Origin: Phoebastria nigripes
Lineage: Eukaryota; Chordata; Aves; Procellariiformes; Diomedeidae
NCBI GenBank assembly: GCA_035582835.1
Contig: JAYKAV010002009.1
Span: forward strand, 64,634-128,633
Length of the DNA: 64,000 nucleotides
Reading direction: 5' to 3'
The translations under genes and the position numbers were made by a program. Below are positions 1 through 14,480 of the stretch, one piece after another (position 1 is the first letter of the stretch; the number at the start of each line of letters is the position of its first letter). The notes below the pieces were generated by a model, which saw nothing but the letters and a program-made list of their open reading frames with translations, did not search any database and was not told where the DNA came from.

Positions 1-120
1 GCCCCCAAGATGAACCGCTCCATAATCTTCCCCGGCACCGAGGTCAGGCTGACAGGCCTGTAGTTCCCCGGATCCTCCTTCCGGCCCTTCTTGTAGATGG
101 GCGTCACATTTCTCCACTAG
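1..120 (-). mobile_element. CR1 LINE fragment (reverse transcriptase part of ORF2)
   Basis: The minus strand is open across the segment and reads [12 protein letters not shown], then [12 protein letters not shown], ending near MERFILG. This is the conserved N-terminal part of the reverse transcriptase of CR1 retrotransposons, the dominant LINEs of birds and other sauropsids. The fragment runs off the left edge and ends abruptly near 120, so the element is truncated at this side. Its high GC content contrasts with the intron around it. Confidence 0.92.
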
Positions 121-3100
121 AAACTGCTGCAATTGTTCATGCACCAACAGTCATTCAAGTTGCAGGTTACTTGTGAACCTGTGTCTGAGTTCTCTCTTTG
201 GCCCATGTGAGAAACCCCAGGGTTACTATAATCTGTGCATATTTACACTCTACACTGCTTCCTTTAACAGCCAGTTCTGTAACACCACAATTCGAAACAT
301 CAGTCTATGGGAGGCTCTTCTTTCTTATGGCTCCACCAAGTCCGTACAAAGATATGGTAAACTGCATCCCCATCCTATCAAAAAGAAGGTCCTCTCCACC
401 AGTCAGTAGTCAGGGCCAGCTTCAGCTCTCTCTCATGTTTCTAACTCCATGGACTATTTAAGCTCATATATCCTGTGATATTAACTATTAAATCTATTTC
501 AGCTTTCTGCATGAGGAAGCTGCTAATCTCCCATAGGGACTGGAAATGTAAACGCAACAAACACCAAAAAAAGTAGAAAGGTGGGAATAAACACATAAAC
601 TGTGAAACATGTAATTTCAGGTCAACTCAAGTTCAAGCAGCTTCATCAGTTGCTATGCTACCAGCTTATGATGGTGGGAAAGGATGAAGGCAACGAGATT
701 TTATAGCTTCATCTATAGAAGCTATTTAACAACTTTTGCTTTCTGGCACATCTCTGTCTGCAGAATGAAGGATCATTAGTCTCTAAGCTGCTGAAATGGC
801 AAGTGACTGGAGCTATTGACTACTATGAAGCAGCATGGAATGGTTTGTTTGGATTGATTAAGTAGCTTAATCCATAGCAACCTGCTAGGTTTGCAGGAAA
901 AGCCTGAAGCAGGATTCTTCGTTTCATTTAAGGCAAAGTGGGGAATTAAACATCCCATTGCCCTTTACCACCCTGTCCACCACACCTAAAGATGTGCCGA
1001 ACAGATCAGGAGCAGTAAGGAGAACTGAGGCAATAGCCAGGCTGGAATTTAAACATGAGAGACCACCATGGAGGAGACTTGAAGACTCACTGGTGTCCAT
1101 TCTGCTGGACAGCACCACTGATACTGATCTCTCTTCTCACAATTACATTATGCACCCCAGAGCTGGGTCAGCTTAAAGAGCGAGGACACTGGTGTGTGCA
1201 CATGCAGTGCATTTCAAGGAACTGTTCACAGTTAATCCTCACAACATACTGGTGAAGAAAGTATAAGCATGTTGTTTATAACTAGAAATAATGATTAATG
1301 GATGGCTGTAGGGCCACAGACTGAATGTAGTCTTGTGTTCCAGCCTACAGACTTTATGACCCACTACAAAAAATCATATGCCAGGCTTGACATACAAATT
1401 TAGGCTCTTTCAGACCATAAAGCAAAATATTCTCATTTAAGCATTTATTTTCCCATGACAGATCTGTGAAAAATACTAATCACATTTGACCATGAGGAGG
1501 CAAGTCAAATCTGACATGGCCTCCAAAGAGCTGATGCTGTAACAGTACATAGCAAACTTGCCAACAGGGATGTCGGGAAGCCACCATGGTGGAGACACAC
1601 CACTGAAGCAGCACCCTAGGAACTTTTCAACCAACGTACCTGTATCACGTGAAGCAGCATCGAACAAACTATCCAGGCAACATTTCTGGATGTTAATCTG
1701 AGCGAGAATACAATTTCAATCTCAGTATTCATACGAAACTTGGATGAATCAGAACTGACTAATTTTATAAGGAACTTTGCTGAGCGCTCATTTCAGGAGC
1801 TCACNCCTCATGTCTTAACTGACTGAAATGACATACTTGGGCAGACTGTGAAGAACATGGTTAGCACAAGGGAAGAGCAGGCTTTGCTGTTATCACAGCT
1901 ATGCTTCATTCAAATTTAAAGGTTTCCTCTCTTTACTTCTTTCTCTGGGAGTAAGCATAGATGTACACCCTAGGAAGCCTAAAGAAACTACGTGAATACC
2001 TGGATATCAATGATATTTAAATATTCCTTATGCAGATTCCAAAACATTCACAGTAATAACACCTACATACACTGTACTATGGTTTACACATAAAGTAGCA
2101 CTCTTCATCCCTGAAATTCAACACAGAGATTAATCACCCTTCCACTTTTACTGACAACAAATATGCAACAAAGTGTGAAAGAGAGCCAAGTTGCTGTCAA
2201 TANCCATTCTGCTGCCACTAAGGCCACACTGCTTATACAGCTACGTGAGCAATCTAAACATTTATGAAAATGCCAGTATAGCAAGAATNTTTGCTTCTGG
2301 TGGCAAAAAGAATCATATTGTCTAGCAAGATAAACTTTAGGAAGAACAACTTGAAGTTCCATGGCAATTTCCAGAACATAAAGGGATTTCTTCCACCTTT
2401 AATTCATGTGCCAGTCTCTCCGGCTAGTGTAAATATGCACAAAAGAAGAAAGTTTGCCTGCTACACAGAGACATACTCCCAAAACTGAATGTTTACATTA
2501 ATACTTATGTATTCCAACTATTTTTTTCCTGAAAGAACGAACAAACTTTCTACTTCAGAATGTAACTGAAAGAATACCTGACAGTCAATCCTATTAACCC
2601 TAAATATGCTCCAATAACACGACAAATTTTTTCAAAAAATACTTCCTCTGTTTATTCCATTTTACCTTAACATAAGTTGAACAGGGCTTTGGACCATGAT
2701 CTTCACCCTACTAAAATGTTACAGTTCAAAAGAATCTGAGATTAGCTAGACATACTTAAAACCCTTGCTACTTTAGAGACAATGCAAACTACAATCAATT
2801 TGTTTTCTGTCTTTTCTCTTTTTTCTTCTTATATTCATCACATTCATACAAAAAAAAAAATTCTTGAAGCATGGCTTGGTTTGGAACATGGGGATCCATG
2901 TACACTGAACCCATACAATAAGTGTACAGTTTTAATGGCACACTATACTTGCAGACAGTTGAGAAGTCATGCCTGTTGACATCACGAACTTCATGTCTGA
3001 TAAACCCCATTTTATTTCAAGAGTCTTAATCCTGTATCACAACCTTCCCTGTGAAACAGCGTAAAAGAGACATTTCAAATCTCTTCTGTGTATGAAAGAA

Positions 3101-6100
3101 CCTATTTTGTAGCCATTAAAGACAAGAGATTGAAGGCCTAAGACAGCAATCTACAGTGGTGAATAACGAATGACATTTCTGTTCATCTATTCTTAGAGCT
3201 ACCAACCGAGTGAGCAGCCAATAGCAGAGAAATTACGGGGGATGGGAAGTGAGAGCTGGTAATTTTCCCAGCTGCAGCACAATGGAAAAAATGTCCACNC
3301 ACAGGGAACAACTCCCTAATCAAGAGGCCAGACCACTCCAATAAATTTAATAGCCCAACTAAGGAAAAGCAAACAGGATATTTCCACTAGACTTGAAGGC
3401 CACCAGAGATCCAGGATCCTGGATGTTATAGTTTTACTGTTTTTGGTAAGTCTCCCAATATTCCCAAGAATGTCTGCAGTTAGTTAAGGAATTCTTTTGT
3501 TACATACATATTCCTTGCTTGCTGTTATGTTGCCCCTGAGACAGCTAATTAAAAACAAGATCTCCTACCATCAAACAAACCTAGAAGCCTATTTAGGCTT
3601 TGGAAGAGCTGCAGCATGGCCTACGGAGTTTAGACTGTAGAGCTGAAGTGTTTTTTAATGGGTCCCGTATCTGAAAACCAGTGTTAAGTCAATGTTAAGG
3701 ACAACCTGGGTCCTGCACAGACAGGATCCTGCATTTGAGGTTATGCAACAGAAACCTGTTCATCTAGAGAAGAAGTTATGTCTGATTCCTATTACANCAA
3801 GTTTTATGCATATCCACCAAGACCTCAAATCAACTTCCTTCAAAGAAAAACCCTATTATAAAAATATTTGTTCCAATGGTAGAAATGGTAGGTTAAAAGA
3901 TTTTATCAAGGAGCTAACAGCGTATTTACTTTGCTACAAATCTTCCCAATACAGAATCTGCAGATGTCCAAAGCATTATCTGCATACATGACTAAGTAAA
4001 NTACTAGTAGTTTCTTCATTGAAACCTTTTGTGCAGAGTTTTCTGCTCACAGTATATTATTACTCCCCCAACCAATGCAAATTGAACCTGGGCTTTCCTG
4101 AGAAGGTTCAGATTCAATTTGGATTTACTGATTTAATCAGATGAGAGTTTCCTATGCAGTCTGGTCCCCTACAGGCATACATTTAGTAAGTTCCTGAGAT
4201 TCAGTGTGTGCTGCAAAGGCTAAAAACAGGGGAAAAAGAAGATGGGAAATCTACTAAGAAATGGAATAAACTTTTTTTTTTAACAGTATGAAGAATGGTA
4301 CAAAGGATTGAGATGATAATGATTGGTCATCCTTTCAGGACGATGCACACTGGTATACAAGCTTTGATACACAATCTGCTAATTTCTAATACCAGTATTC
4401 CACAAGTATGGCTATCAAACAGGTCAAGAAGCATCAAGAAACAGCAATTCACCNATGCTTTCTGGCTGAAACAAGATCACTGGACTACCTAAACATAAGG
4501 CAAAATCTGATTAAGCATTACACTACTGCAGAGTGGGATTTGAAATCACTACTGACTGAGAAGTGGATTATACGTGTTTATATATGTACATACCTGCAGT
4601 ATTTGTATTGCCATGATATCTCTAACATCGTGGTGATAAGCACTGTACAAACAGTGTACAAACAGCCTCTACACCAAACAGCTTGTAACTCAGCACACAC
4701 GGACAGGCAGAACAGAAAGAAACAGTGATGATTCTCAGCCAGCAAGACAGGCTGCAGTCTTTATGCATTATCAGCCTGTTATCAAGTACTTTGTAGTCAT
4801 AACAACAAAATTGAGAGATGTCAATTATCATAATAGCAAGCATATAATTAGCAGCAGCCTGAACAACATGTCATCCTGTAAAACTGAAGAATCAGCAACT
4901 GAAATGCAAAATGACCAACATACAATTAGGTACAAGAAGTTTTCTTCCTATATTAGAGTTTCAAATTATGACTTGCAAAATTATTTTTCTCCTTTGTAAG
5001 GAATGTTTATCACTTTGTACAAGGACTGTACTTCTTAACTCAGTAGAGGAGTCATTACGTTAGATTCCATTATGCTGTGATTTGAAGCGTTGATGGATAA
5101 ACAAGTTCAGCAAGGAAATGCTACAGAGTTTGGAAATCTAAGTTTTGCACTCTAGAGCTGCGTCTTTCACATTGAAGCAAAATATCAAAGGTTGATTATC
5201 TGAGCATTTGCTACATACATAAAATGGAGTTAGGACACATAAGGGTTTATTTTCCCATTACTTTTTATATGTGAAATTTCTGCTGATGCAGACCAATGGA
5301 AAATTTTAAGCAGAGAAGTCACTGTATAAACTGTCATATATATCATCATGAATGTCTGTGCTAAAAAAGTTAGCGATTTTACTGCTACATAATTATTAAG
5401 CACGGGGTCAAAATTCACCTTTCATACTGTCAGTAATTCCTGTGAGGTACCTGGTGAAACATTCAATTTCTAACACATCTCAGCATGAAACAGGATTGCA
5501 GTGTTTCACTGAAACACAGAAACTGTAAGGAAGAAAACACCTAGAACAGTCTTGCACAATTGTCTAAAAGGACCTGACCTGATTATGCATAGTAAAGTGT
5601 TCAGTCCCTCAATTTTTTTTCTATTTATTTTCTGTCTTTACAAGCAGAAACCTACACTGTCCAAATAAACTCCAGTTAATACCTGATGAGATCTTTCTTC
5701 AGTGCCACAGAAAATCATTTATTGCTTGAACTTGCAAATTTACATTCCCTCCTTGGAGCCCAAATAAAAATCACTGGAAGTGAATTCTTTGACATAATCA
5801 CGACCTTCAGAAGAGCTAGAGAAAAATATTATAGGTCAAATCTTACCCAAAATACTTGCACCAGGGAAGTCTACCGCTTTGTAAGGCTATTTAAACCAAA
5901 TTTGTTTTGCTTCACTCAGAGTTCCTCTTTCCAAGGTACCCTTAGAAGCAGTAGAACATCTCCCGAGTTGAGAACAGGCAGGTACAGATTATGGTATAAT
6001 ACTTGGCTTTAATGAATAGCGTCTGATCATTTCACTATCATTTGTTAACCATTCATCAGCTTAGCTCCTTGTAGATTTGCTTAATTATTTAAGAAATACA

Positions 6101-8539
6101 AAGTTTATTTGGCTTTGTGCCTAATTCTTCTCTAGTTTATGCTGGTACAAATCCAAAATAAATGGAGTTACCACTGTGATGCAGAGAAGCCAAGTTTCTG
6201 CTCTTTTGTTCCCCAGTAATCTGAAATGTTGATGATTTCTTATCCTTCACAGGCAAGCTGATAAGAACCAGCACGAGAGGGAACTATTTTCTAACAGAAT
6301 CTGCACTGTGCCTGCTCTGAACCGATTTGTTGCTTAGTAGGACCCTGGCACAGTTCCCACAGTCCAATGAACATGATTAAAAATGACTTGAATTTAGTCT
6401 ATTGAACAGGTGGCTACAACCAGTCTGGAGGAACAGGAAATACACTATCTGCTAGGTAGAAATACTTNATGCTTTCTAGAATTGTTTAAACAACAACAGG
6501 TCTATAGACCTGAGTACAGATAAATTTCCAGCATTCTAATTCCATTAACCGATGGCTGTCAAAACCTCTGCAACAACCAGGAGCAAAAAGTGGGGGCAAG
6601 GGAAAATAAACAACTGCATGGCTGCCTATACTTTTCACTACAACATGAATATTTGATTAAATCCTGGGGTACTGGGAAATAGGAGATGATGAGAGAGTTA
6701 GTCAAGAAAGGATGCTACTCAGCAAACACAGTTTTTGCAAAGCAGTGGAGTGAAGCCTGCCTGTGAGGGTCTGGCTCAACTCCCTAACAAATCCAGGGAA
6801 AAGCAGAACCAGCAGCTTACAGNCAAAACAAGCAATGCCAACTGGATAAAAAGTGATTAGAGGCAAAAGAAATTGCTGGGGAGCTAGTCAAACTGACAGG
6901 CACACACCGACGACATCCAAAGCTGGCCTCTCTGGGGCACAGAGATAAAATAATAGGGTTTGAAATAGAGTTGTCTGTTGATGGTTTGTGATAAGATTAC
7001 ACAAAATCCTGATTTTAAGAAGTGTACAATAATTTCATAAAAGGAAAGAACCGAGCTAAACCCATCTGGACCTTCTGAGCAACTATGGTTGGTTCATGCA
7101 CAGGTATTATACACCGTAAGCAAAGCATTACAGGATTTCTTTTCCAGGAGAGTTAAAGTGATGAAATAACCAGAAAAGGGTACACTGGGACTAATGGAAC
7201 AGATACAGAACCAGTCCCAAAACTGTAACAAAACCCTCTAGAGTCAGCTTGATTACAAGTGTTCTTGATTATTAAAAGCGAAACAAGAAAAACAAACAGT
7301 GGAAACAAATCTGCTGCTTTCATCTAGCAAAATATATTTCCAAAGTTTTCCAGGAGAAGGCATCGGCTCTTTAATACGTTATATTATACGTATGCCTTCA
7401 ACTCTGCTGCTGATCTTGACAGCTGCACTTTAATTTATTTGTGTAACTCTTATTGGAAGTTGAGTAAAATATGGAATACAGTGAATCCGCACAGTGATTT
7501 AGAGCCATTATGTACGCATCTGTCACAAACTGCCAGTTTGAACGTGATCTACCGTGCAACTGGCAGGCATTCACTTCATTGTTAATAAAATCTGTGGCTA
7601 TATTTTCTTGGGATCTACCAATATTCATTGCATAAAAGCAAGCTGCCCTGAAACATGGACAGTAAAATTGAGATGAATTCATACAGAATGTGCAAGCTTC
7701 AGTTGCAAAGATAACAGTGGTCCACTTATTCTGATATTGTTAGAAATGCCTGAACTTTATCTAAGAATGTAAATCACCTCTTTCTATACTTGAAAAAAAC
7801 TCTCAATGATACAAAGGCAAATTATAATCTAGAACTAAGAGGATATGTTACAGGGAGAAACAAGCAGTTCACACACATGCACACTTTTTTTCTTTTTATA
7901 GGGTTCTTAGGAGCTCATTTGGAATTTACCGTGCATGTAAATGCCAAATGAATTTCAAGTACTGCGTTAGCTGCCAATCCATTACACAATCTCTTGCAAT
8001 TTTAACTTACAACTCCTAACTGCCTGTGGCACGAGTTTGGATTCTAGTCCTTACAGCCCATTGCTTACTATTTAGATGATCTTGTTCTCCTGTGGAAATC
8101 ACAGTATTAACATTTCATACCACCTCCCAAATAAGGTGCGCTTACGATGGTACATTGCCCAATGTTTTATAATGGAAACAAGAACACACAGGAGGCTACA
8201 AATAAGCTCTGTTCCACAGCAAAGGATTTCAATACCAAAATGACTTTTACAGATAGTTATTAAATTTAACCACAAGAGTTTAAGGTCCTTCTTTATGAGA
8301 CATTACCACAATAGGTAAGAGCAGGAGAAAAAAAAAGACAAGACTGCTGCCTCTTCCATCTTATTAGCTGAAACGACTGGTAAAGCCTCATATTCCAGAG
8401 TGAACTAGAACAACTGAAAGCTCAGCATGCCATGTCTTCTGTCACCCCTGCTACAGAGAGAAGCATTTCTTTTGCTGCGAAACCCAGCACAATGCATTAG
8501 GTAAGAGCTGTAGGAGTAACTGGACACCCTCCGGTAGTT

Positions 8540-8715
8540 CATGACCCTGAGAAGCAGGAACAAGGAATTAAGCAGGATCATAACCCTAGATGTCACGAAA
8601 GCAGACTTTGGCCTGTTCAAGGCTCTGCTGTGAAGAATCCCATGGGTCATGGACAGAAGAGGGGTCCAGGAGAACTGGCTGATTTTCAAGGATCACCTCG
8701 TCAAAGCTCAATGTT
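8540..8715 (+). mobile_element. CR1 LINE fragment, internal region, sense
   Basis: The stretch from about TCATGACCCTGAGAAGCAGG through AGCAGACTTTGGCCTGTTCA to GGCTGATTTTCAAGGATCACC matches the upstream (5'-side) part of avian CR1 elements as I know it. Both ends fade into unique sequence, so boundaries are approximate. It is an internal fragment without the CR1 3' terminal repeat. Confidence 0.6.
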
Positions 8716-11700
8716 AACTGGCAAATAACTTGCTCATTCAGTTATTACCACTCTCAACATACAACTACTGGAACTGGTTTCAGGATTCTGCAGAGCACAC
8801 ACAGCTCAGAATGATGTATACAACTCAAAATTTCAAGGAAACATACACATCGGCAGTCTGCAACAGCTCAGGACTAGGAAAAGAATCCTGTACCTAGCGA
8901 AGCCAGAGGGTTCAAATCAGTTGTATCAAGTTGCTGGTGGTTCCACAAACAGACTGTCAACTTTGAGCTTGCAGTATACTAAAGATTTTCTTCAGCAGAA
9001 AGCCCAAATTTTCATAATGGTTTTGTGTATGTGTTCATCAGAATTACTGCTATAATTTACACTTATGTGTTTAAGCCTGTTTTCACTGCAGGCATAAACA
9101 AGGTTTTTGGTTTTTAAAGATCTACCTGTAACACCTTCCAAAAGGAACTTGGAAAAACTAAGAGCAGGTCTCCAGCTTCCTGAAAACATTAAGATTAAAA
9201 AAAAAACCAAACCAAAACCATTTCTTTGCATTATTCAACACAAGAAAACAAAAAATTCTGAAGAAATAAAACTAGACTGCGGTGCAGTTTGTCTTACCAA
9301 CGTAGGTACACAAAGGCCTTCATTAAGCTTTAATTGTGTAAAGACAGCAGGCAACGTAACAGACCATGAAGAAAGCAGCACACACAGTATTCCCATGGCA
9401 CACTCCCACAGGTATCCAAAGCTGTGCCTGTATTATTTGGCCAAAATACAATCCAGAAGTTAATATCTACAATATCCACAATTAGCTAACTTGACCCACG
9501 TGGCCTTTTCAAATATCTTTTAAAGTGCCTTTTACTTGAATTGTATGTTACAAACCCCTCATTTCTTTGCTTCATTAAGTTCAATGCCTCCTTCACATAT
9601 TTAGTAACAGCAGTATCTGGCTCTTCAGTAAGTGGAATCCTTCAAGAGACCTAAGGTAACCACATGAAAGGAGCACAGGGACATGGAAGTTGAGATTTTA
9701 AAAATTTCATCTGATACGATTAATTACTTGGCTAGGTTAATTTACCGCTGAATTGCACGCAATTCCAATCCTCAGAAATCACAGTACAGACTTATGATTC
9801 TAAGCCTGTGAATCAACATTTTCTAAATAAGTCATAATAACCAGACATAAAAGACCCAATGATGAAAATCTATACACCTAATACTTTCTCAGGACAAGCT
9901 CCTGCAATTGAGCTAAGGTAGGGCAGCAGCAGCACTACCAGCTTCCTTGTCTCTGAGCAGCCTGTCTTGTTTTCAAATTCATTGGAATTAAGAGAGAAAG
10001 AAAGATGTCCCAATGTGATGTCAACTTAATCAGAATTATTCATTCTTCGTTGTTCAGTTAAAAGTGCCTGGGCATTAAACTCAGTTGTGTTTACATACAA
10101 GATTTTTCAATGAAAAGAAATTTATATGGATAATAAAAGCATATGCATCTCACAAGTAGTTGCGAAATAAATCTAAAGGCATCATTTTCTTATATGTAAA
10201 CAAGAAAAAATGCTTAGTAGCTGCATATGATGAGGAGTCAATTGGCAGTCCTGGGATTCTTGTGTTCCTTGTTAAAAAACATCTTTCAGAATGTTGCTAC
10301 AACTTATTCAGTAAAATTAACTATAGACTAGTGTAATACAGAAGGTAAATGCAATGACTGAAACTAGCACTTAGACACCACAGCTCTCCTACACAGAGCC
10401 CATTTCAAGGCAAACTTAACAAATCCTGTCTATAGAAGACTGAGAATCTAGATGAAGGATGTACAAACACAACAGTTGAATACAGTCATATCTAGGCAAG
10501 GTACAGATATAATTTGACACACAAAAGAAGCTAAAGAACTGCAGTATGGTTCATACTGGGAAAAATATCTTCTCATTACCTAAGATTATCTGTATTACAG
10601 GATTTACAGGATACACTACTATTCCTTCATTTGTTGGAAACAGCAGTGGAAAATGTGATCATGGATCATTTATGATTGTTCAAATGACAAGCCACTCATG
10701 GAACTGTTAAGAATTGCAAACTGAATATGCAACACACTTACAATCCCTTCTTTTTCCACCATCAGGATTGGATGATACACTGTAATGCACAAAAACTTAC
10801 TGTCAGTGGTAAATCCTGTGATGTGCTTTAGCCTAAAAAGATACAACAGGTAGGATCTATATTCTGCCATTCCTACTTACCTGGTCTTTATAGTTTCTAG
10901 TTAATCCATGTCAGTGTGTCCAATTTACAGTCAAGTGGATCCAGCCTTACTAAATGATTCATCCCACCTCCATTAAACATATGATCCCGTTCTCTTTTTC
11001 CTACAAGGTTCTCAAAAATGGACAGAGATTCATTCTTGGGGCCATAGGAACTGTTCTACGCCCTCTTCCCAAGGGACTTAGAGATTCTGTGCTGCCCTCT
11101 GCCCACTCACTTCACAGCTGGGGGCAAGTATATCATGATCAAGGTTTAGGCATTTCTCATCACATAACCAGCTATATACCCATTATATAATGTCAAATGT
11201 GTTCACCATACAAGACACTTCCAAACACCAAACAAGGAAGACCTGGTACAAACCTTGAGTGCATCCATAAAGGACTACACAGGCCCATCACAGCCAAAGA
11301 ACATGGCTTCTTCCTTTCTTTCTACATGTGGCATTAAGGACTGACAGGAACACTCCAGGATTTATGCCTGTGATACGCAGTTTTAAGGCCAGCTTGTTTA
11401 ATTTAGCAGGTTATCTTTTCTGGTTGTTTGCCAGAGTTCAGTGTCCCTTATATACAGTGTAATGGCTTAAAGGACTGCTTTTTTTACTTCCTTTAATAAG
11501 ATAAACAGATACCCAACAGATGAACCAGTGAGGAGCAGCGGCAGCATGTACTTGATATGGCAGCAACAGTTCCTTTTCAGTGTCTAATAGTACAACAGGT
11601 TCTGCTGTCGGAGCTGTGGTCACGGTAACACTTTTTTACATAAATATGTTCACAGGCACCGGCCTGAGGGATCACGAACTTTAGCCTTTAAGATGTGTGG

Positions 11701-13379
11701 CAAAATCTGGCAGAACTTGCAGCAAAGGGGCAGCTGTTGAAAATTACTCCGTGACAACAATGAGAAGGAAAAAGTGTTAGAAAGGCTTCCGTTTTAGACA
11801 ACCTCCAACATTTAGAGTAGCCTCCCAAATGCATTTCCTAAGTCTGTGCATTCTAAAATATCAGCCCTATTAACTTTTCTTGTTAAAAACACACATAAAA
11901 GCCAGAAAGTAGAAAGGTAACTTCCACACTAGAGGTATAAAATGGAAAACAAAGCTTCTAAGGAATTTCTTGAAGTAAAGAAAANAGGACTTGTAATGAG
12001 GCAATCTAAATCTGTTCTGAAGAGCAGAGATGAGGAAGGAAGAATATAATTTCCCATGATCTGTTATTTCCTTTAAAAGCCCCCTTAGAATGAAGGTAGA
12101 GCTGCCTATATTTGAGTTCTACTCCATCTGGTCAAGAAAGTAAGATACAGGAAGTAAGTAAACAGTTTAAGGAGAAAAACACTTTTCATAAAGCAGTAAT
12201 TTAAGTGAAAACTTCAGTGAATCAGAGTGATGTGTCTTGCATTGTATCCGATTTCACGAGTGAGGGTGTCACGAACTATTTGTTCACCACGTCCCTGCAT
12301 GGACCCCACAACGCAGAAAACTTGCCCATGAACAGAGCAGCAGATCATTGTTACATTAAGAGCTTGGTCTTTCCATGAAACGTGAACACTGACAGCATCT
12401 TAATTTTTGAGGGTAGTAGAGTCCTAAATTTTGCAGAATAGATTCAGGAAAGTCTTAAGAGATAGATAATTAAAAAAGCAATACTACCTGTGGGAAGCAG
12501 CACAAGCCATGATGTGAATCAAAATCAGAATAAGAATCCTCTCCGTGTCAGCTAAAATATAGCTACTTTTGATGGCACATCTATTTTAAATGTTTCTGGT
12601 TCCTGATTTCTGTCTTGAGAACAGTAAGGGACAGCAAGAGATGAAATAAATACCAGAATACTTGAGGGGGCATGTAAATAAACTGCAAGTAAAGAACAAG
12701 CTGATTCAACTTTGGGAGAAGCAACTTCTTGCTAAACGTACATTGGAGAAGAGAAAATGCTGTCCGTTTACAATGGATTCATTCTTATCCTGTCCGCATC
12801 TCCCTGCCAGTCAGTGTGACACAGCCAGACAGAGTGATTGGAAACAACAACTGTGTGGATAAAGGGTAATTGGACAGGGAATTGCTTTCTCGTTTTCGCT
12901 GCTTAGGCTCCGTGATGCCTATTTCTCTATAGTTTCATCCTCTCTCTGCCTTGTGAGTGGACATGGACAAAAAAGATCGGTGTTCTAGAGTGTTTGCTAT
13001 TGATAAAGAATATATGAAGTAAAACTTGTTACAACTTAATATACTCTGTCTGCCATCTTTTCCATCAGCACCAGGCACAAAGTATAAATGATCAGCTATC
13101 ACGGATCAGCAGTGTATCCAGTGTGGTATCCTGCCCCAGTACTGGCTAGTTGTTGGCACTCTCAAAGATAGATATAACCATGCCTCCTACTTAGATGACA
13201 ATTCTATAGAAGAAGGGAAGGAACCTTCTCTGAACTCACTAGAGCAATTTATACCCCAAAGCAAGGAAGCCACAAGCTATTGTTATGCTATGAAAACACT
13301 GAATGCTGTTTTATCTTAACTAGATGACTTGTGGTTGCCCCTATATCTAGTTATATTTGGTTTAACGTGGCAAGGTTTT

Positions 13380-13840
13380 GGAAGTAGGAGGGCTGCAGGG
13401 ATGGCTTCTGTGAGAAAAGACCAGGAGCTGCCCCCATGTTGGACGGAGCCAGTTTCAGCCAGCTCCAAGATGGACCCATCGCTGCCCAAAGCTGAACCCA
13501 TCAACAACACTGGTGATGCCTCTGTGATAACATATTTAAGAAAGGGTAAAACATGACGTGCAGCAGCTGTGTGTGAGAGGAGTGTGAAAAACGTGAGAAA
13601 CAACCCTGCAGACACCAAGGTCAGTGAAGAATGAGGGAGAGGAGGTGCTCCAGGCATCAGAGCAGGGATTTCCCTGCAGCCCGTGGAGAAGACCATGGTG
13701 AAGCAGGTTGTCCACCTGCAGCCCACAGAGGATCACGGTGGAGCAGATATCCACACTGCAGCCTGTGGAACACCCCACGCCAGAGCAGACAAATCTCCTG
13801 TGTGCAAAATATCCTCTCCAGGTAGTATCAAGGTCAGTGA
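13380..13840 (+). mobile_element. Avian ERVL-type LTR fragment, sense, 3' truncated
   Basis: GC-richer block resembling a common avian ERVL LTR. It begins near GGAGGGCTGCAGGGATGGCT and has a TATA-like ATATTTAAGAAAGGG at 13532-13546. It continues with AACCCTGCAGACACCAAGGT and a series of roughly 40-bp imperfect tandem units. These units start GCAGCCC/T..GTGG and end GAGCAG or AAGCAG (units start at 13676, 13718 and 13758; periods 42 and 40). The sequence breaks off near 13830 and is followed by an A-rich tract. The 3' half expected of the family is missing, and I found no target duplication. Family assignment is from memory of avian LTRs. Confidence 0.6.
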
Positions 13841-13846
13841 TAGAGA

Positions 13847-13880
13847 TTAAAAAAAAAAAAAATAATAAAAAAAAAAAATT
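13847..13880 (+). repeat. A-rich tract
   Basis: Two runs of A (13 and 12) separated by TAAT, immediately after the truncated LTR. It may be a simple-sequence expansion or the trace of a poly(A)-tailed retroposition event. Confidence 0.8.
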
Positions 13881-13899
13881 CAAGGGAAGCCAAAAAGAT

Positions 13900-14480
13900 G
13901 GCTTGCTGTCATGGACAGTCTAACAGTCTCAACTTGGGATTTTTTCCTTAATTTAATCTGTTACCAGTTACTGCAAACTTCTGATTCGGGATGTTGAGTT
14001 AAAAAAAGGAGAACATACACAATTGCACAAATAGTTCAGTAAACACCTTTCCTCTCCTTTCCCCTTGCTCAGATTAAGCCAGAAACTTCTCTTACCACCT
14101 TTCCAGTGTCAACTTCCCTTGTTTTCGCCACAGGTTATGCTCAGTCCCTCCCAGTTCCTTCAAAGAGGAGACAGGCAGCGCAGGAGGTTGGTGTGTAACG
14201 CCTTCTTCCGACGCTCTGGGCTTACTGGTCTCCTTCTGCTGCTCCCTTTCCTCAGCAGTGTCCCTGCTCCAGTGTGGCAGTACATGGGCCACCATCCCCT
14301 CCATGATGGCACTCTTCACATTTTTTAACTCCTCTGTAAGCGCAGGACTTAGAGNTCTGCCTTACCTTATGTATAAGACTTTCAAGCACACTTGGACTTA
14401 GAGTTTTAAGAGAAAAGCTAACAAATAGTAAATCCTTGACAGCCAACAATCAAATTCAAAGACACTGAATTCACGGACTG
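13900..14480 (-). mobile_element. Probable LTR-derived fragment, antisense to the preceding LTR
   Basis: The plus strand reads TCTCAACTTGGGATTTTTTC, then CTTAATTTAATCTGTTACC, later CCTTCAAAGAGGAGACAGGC and TTCCGACGCTCTGGGC. This resembles the reverse complement of the 3' end of avian ERVL LTRs: a U5 start followed by pyrimidine-rich then GC-richer sequence. The similarity is weaker than for the other LTRs, and the right boundary is unclear. It may instead be an unclassified repeat. No coding potential is claimed. Confidence 0.35.

Noticed and set aside
776..958. LLWIKLLNQS in a minus-strand ORF, reminiscent of the first PTPRT fibronectin exon
   Set aside because: Only a few residues agree, the surrounding residues do not, and no splice sites frame it; treated as chance.
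9107..9463. 118-codon plus-strand ORF
   Set aside because: Lysine-rich from a local A-rich tract, no known motifs, no splice context; expected by chance in 64 kb.
13316..13883. Several long overlapping ORFs on both strands
   Set aside because: They fall within the GC-rich LTR fragment with roughly 40-bp tandem units; none matches a protein family.
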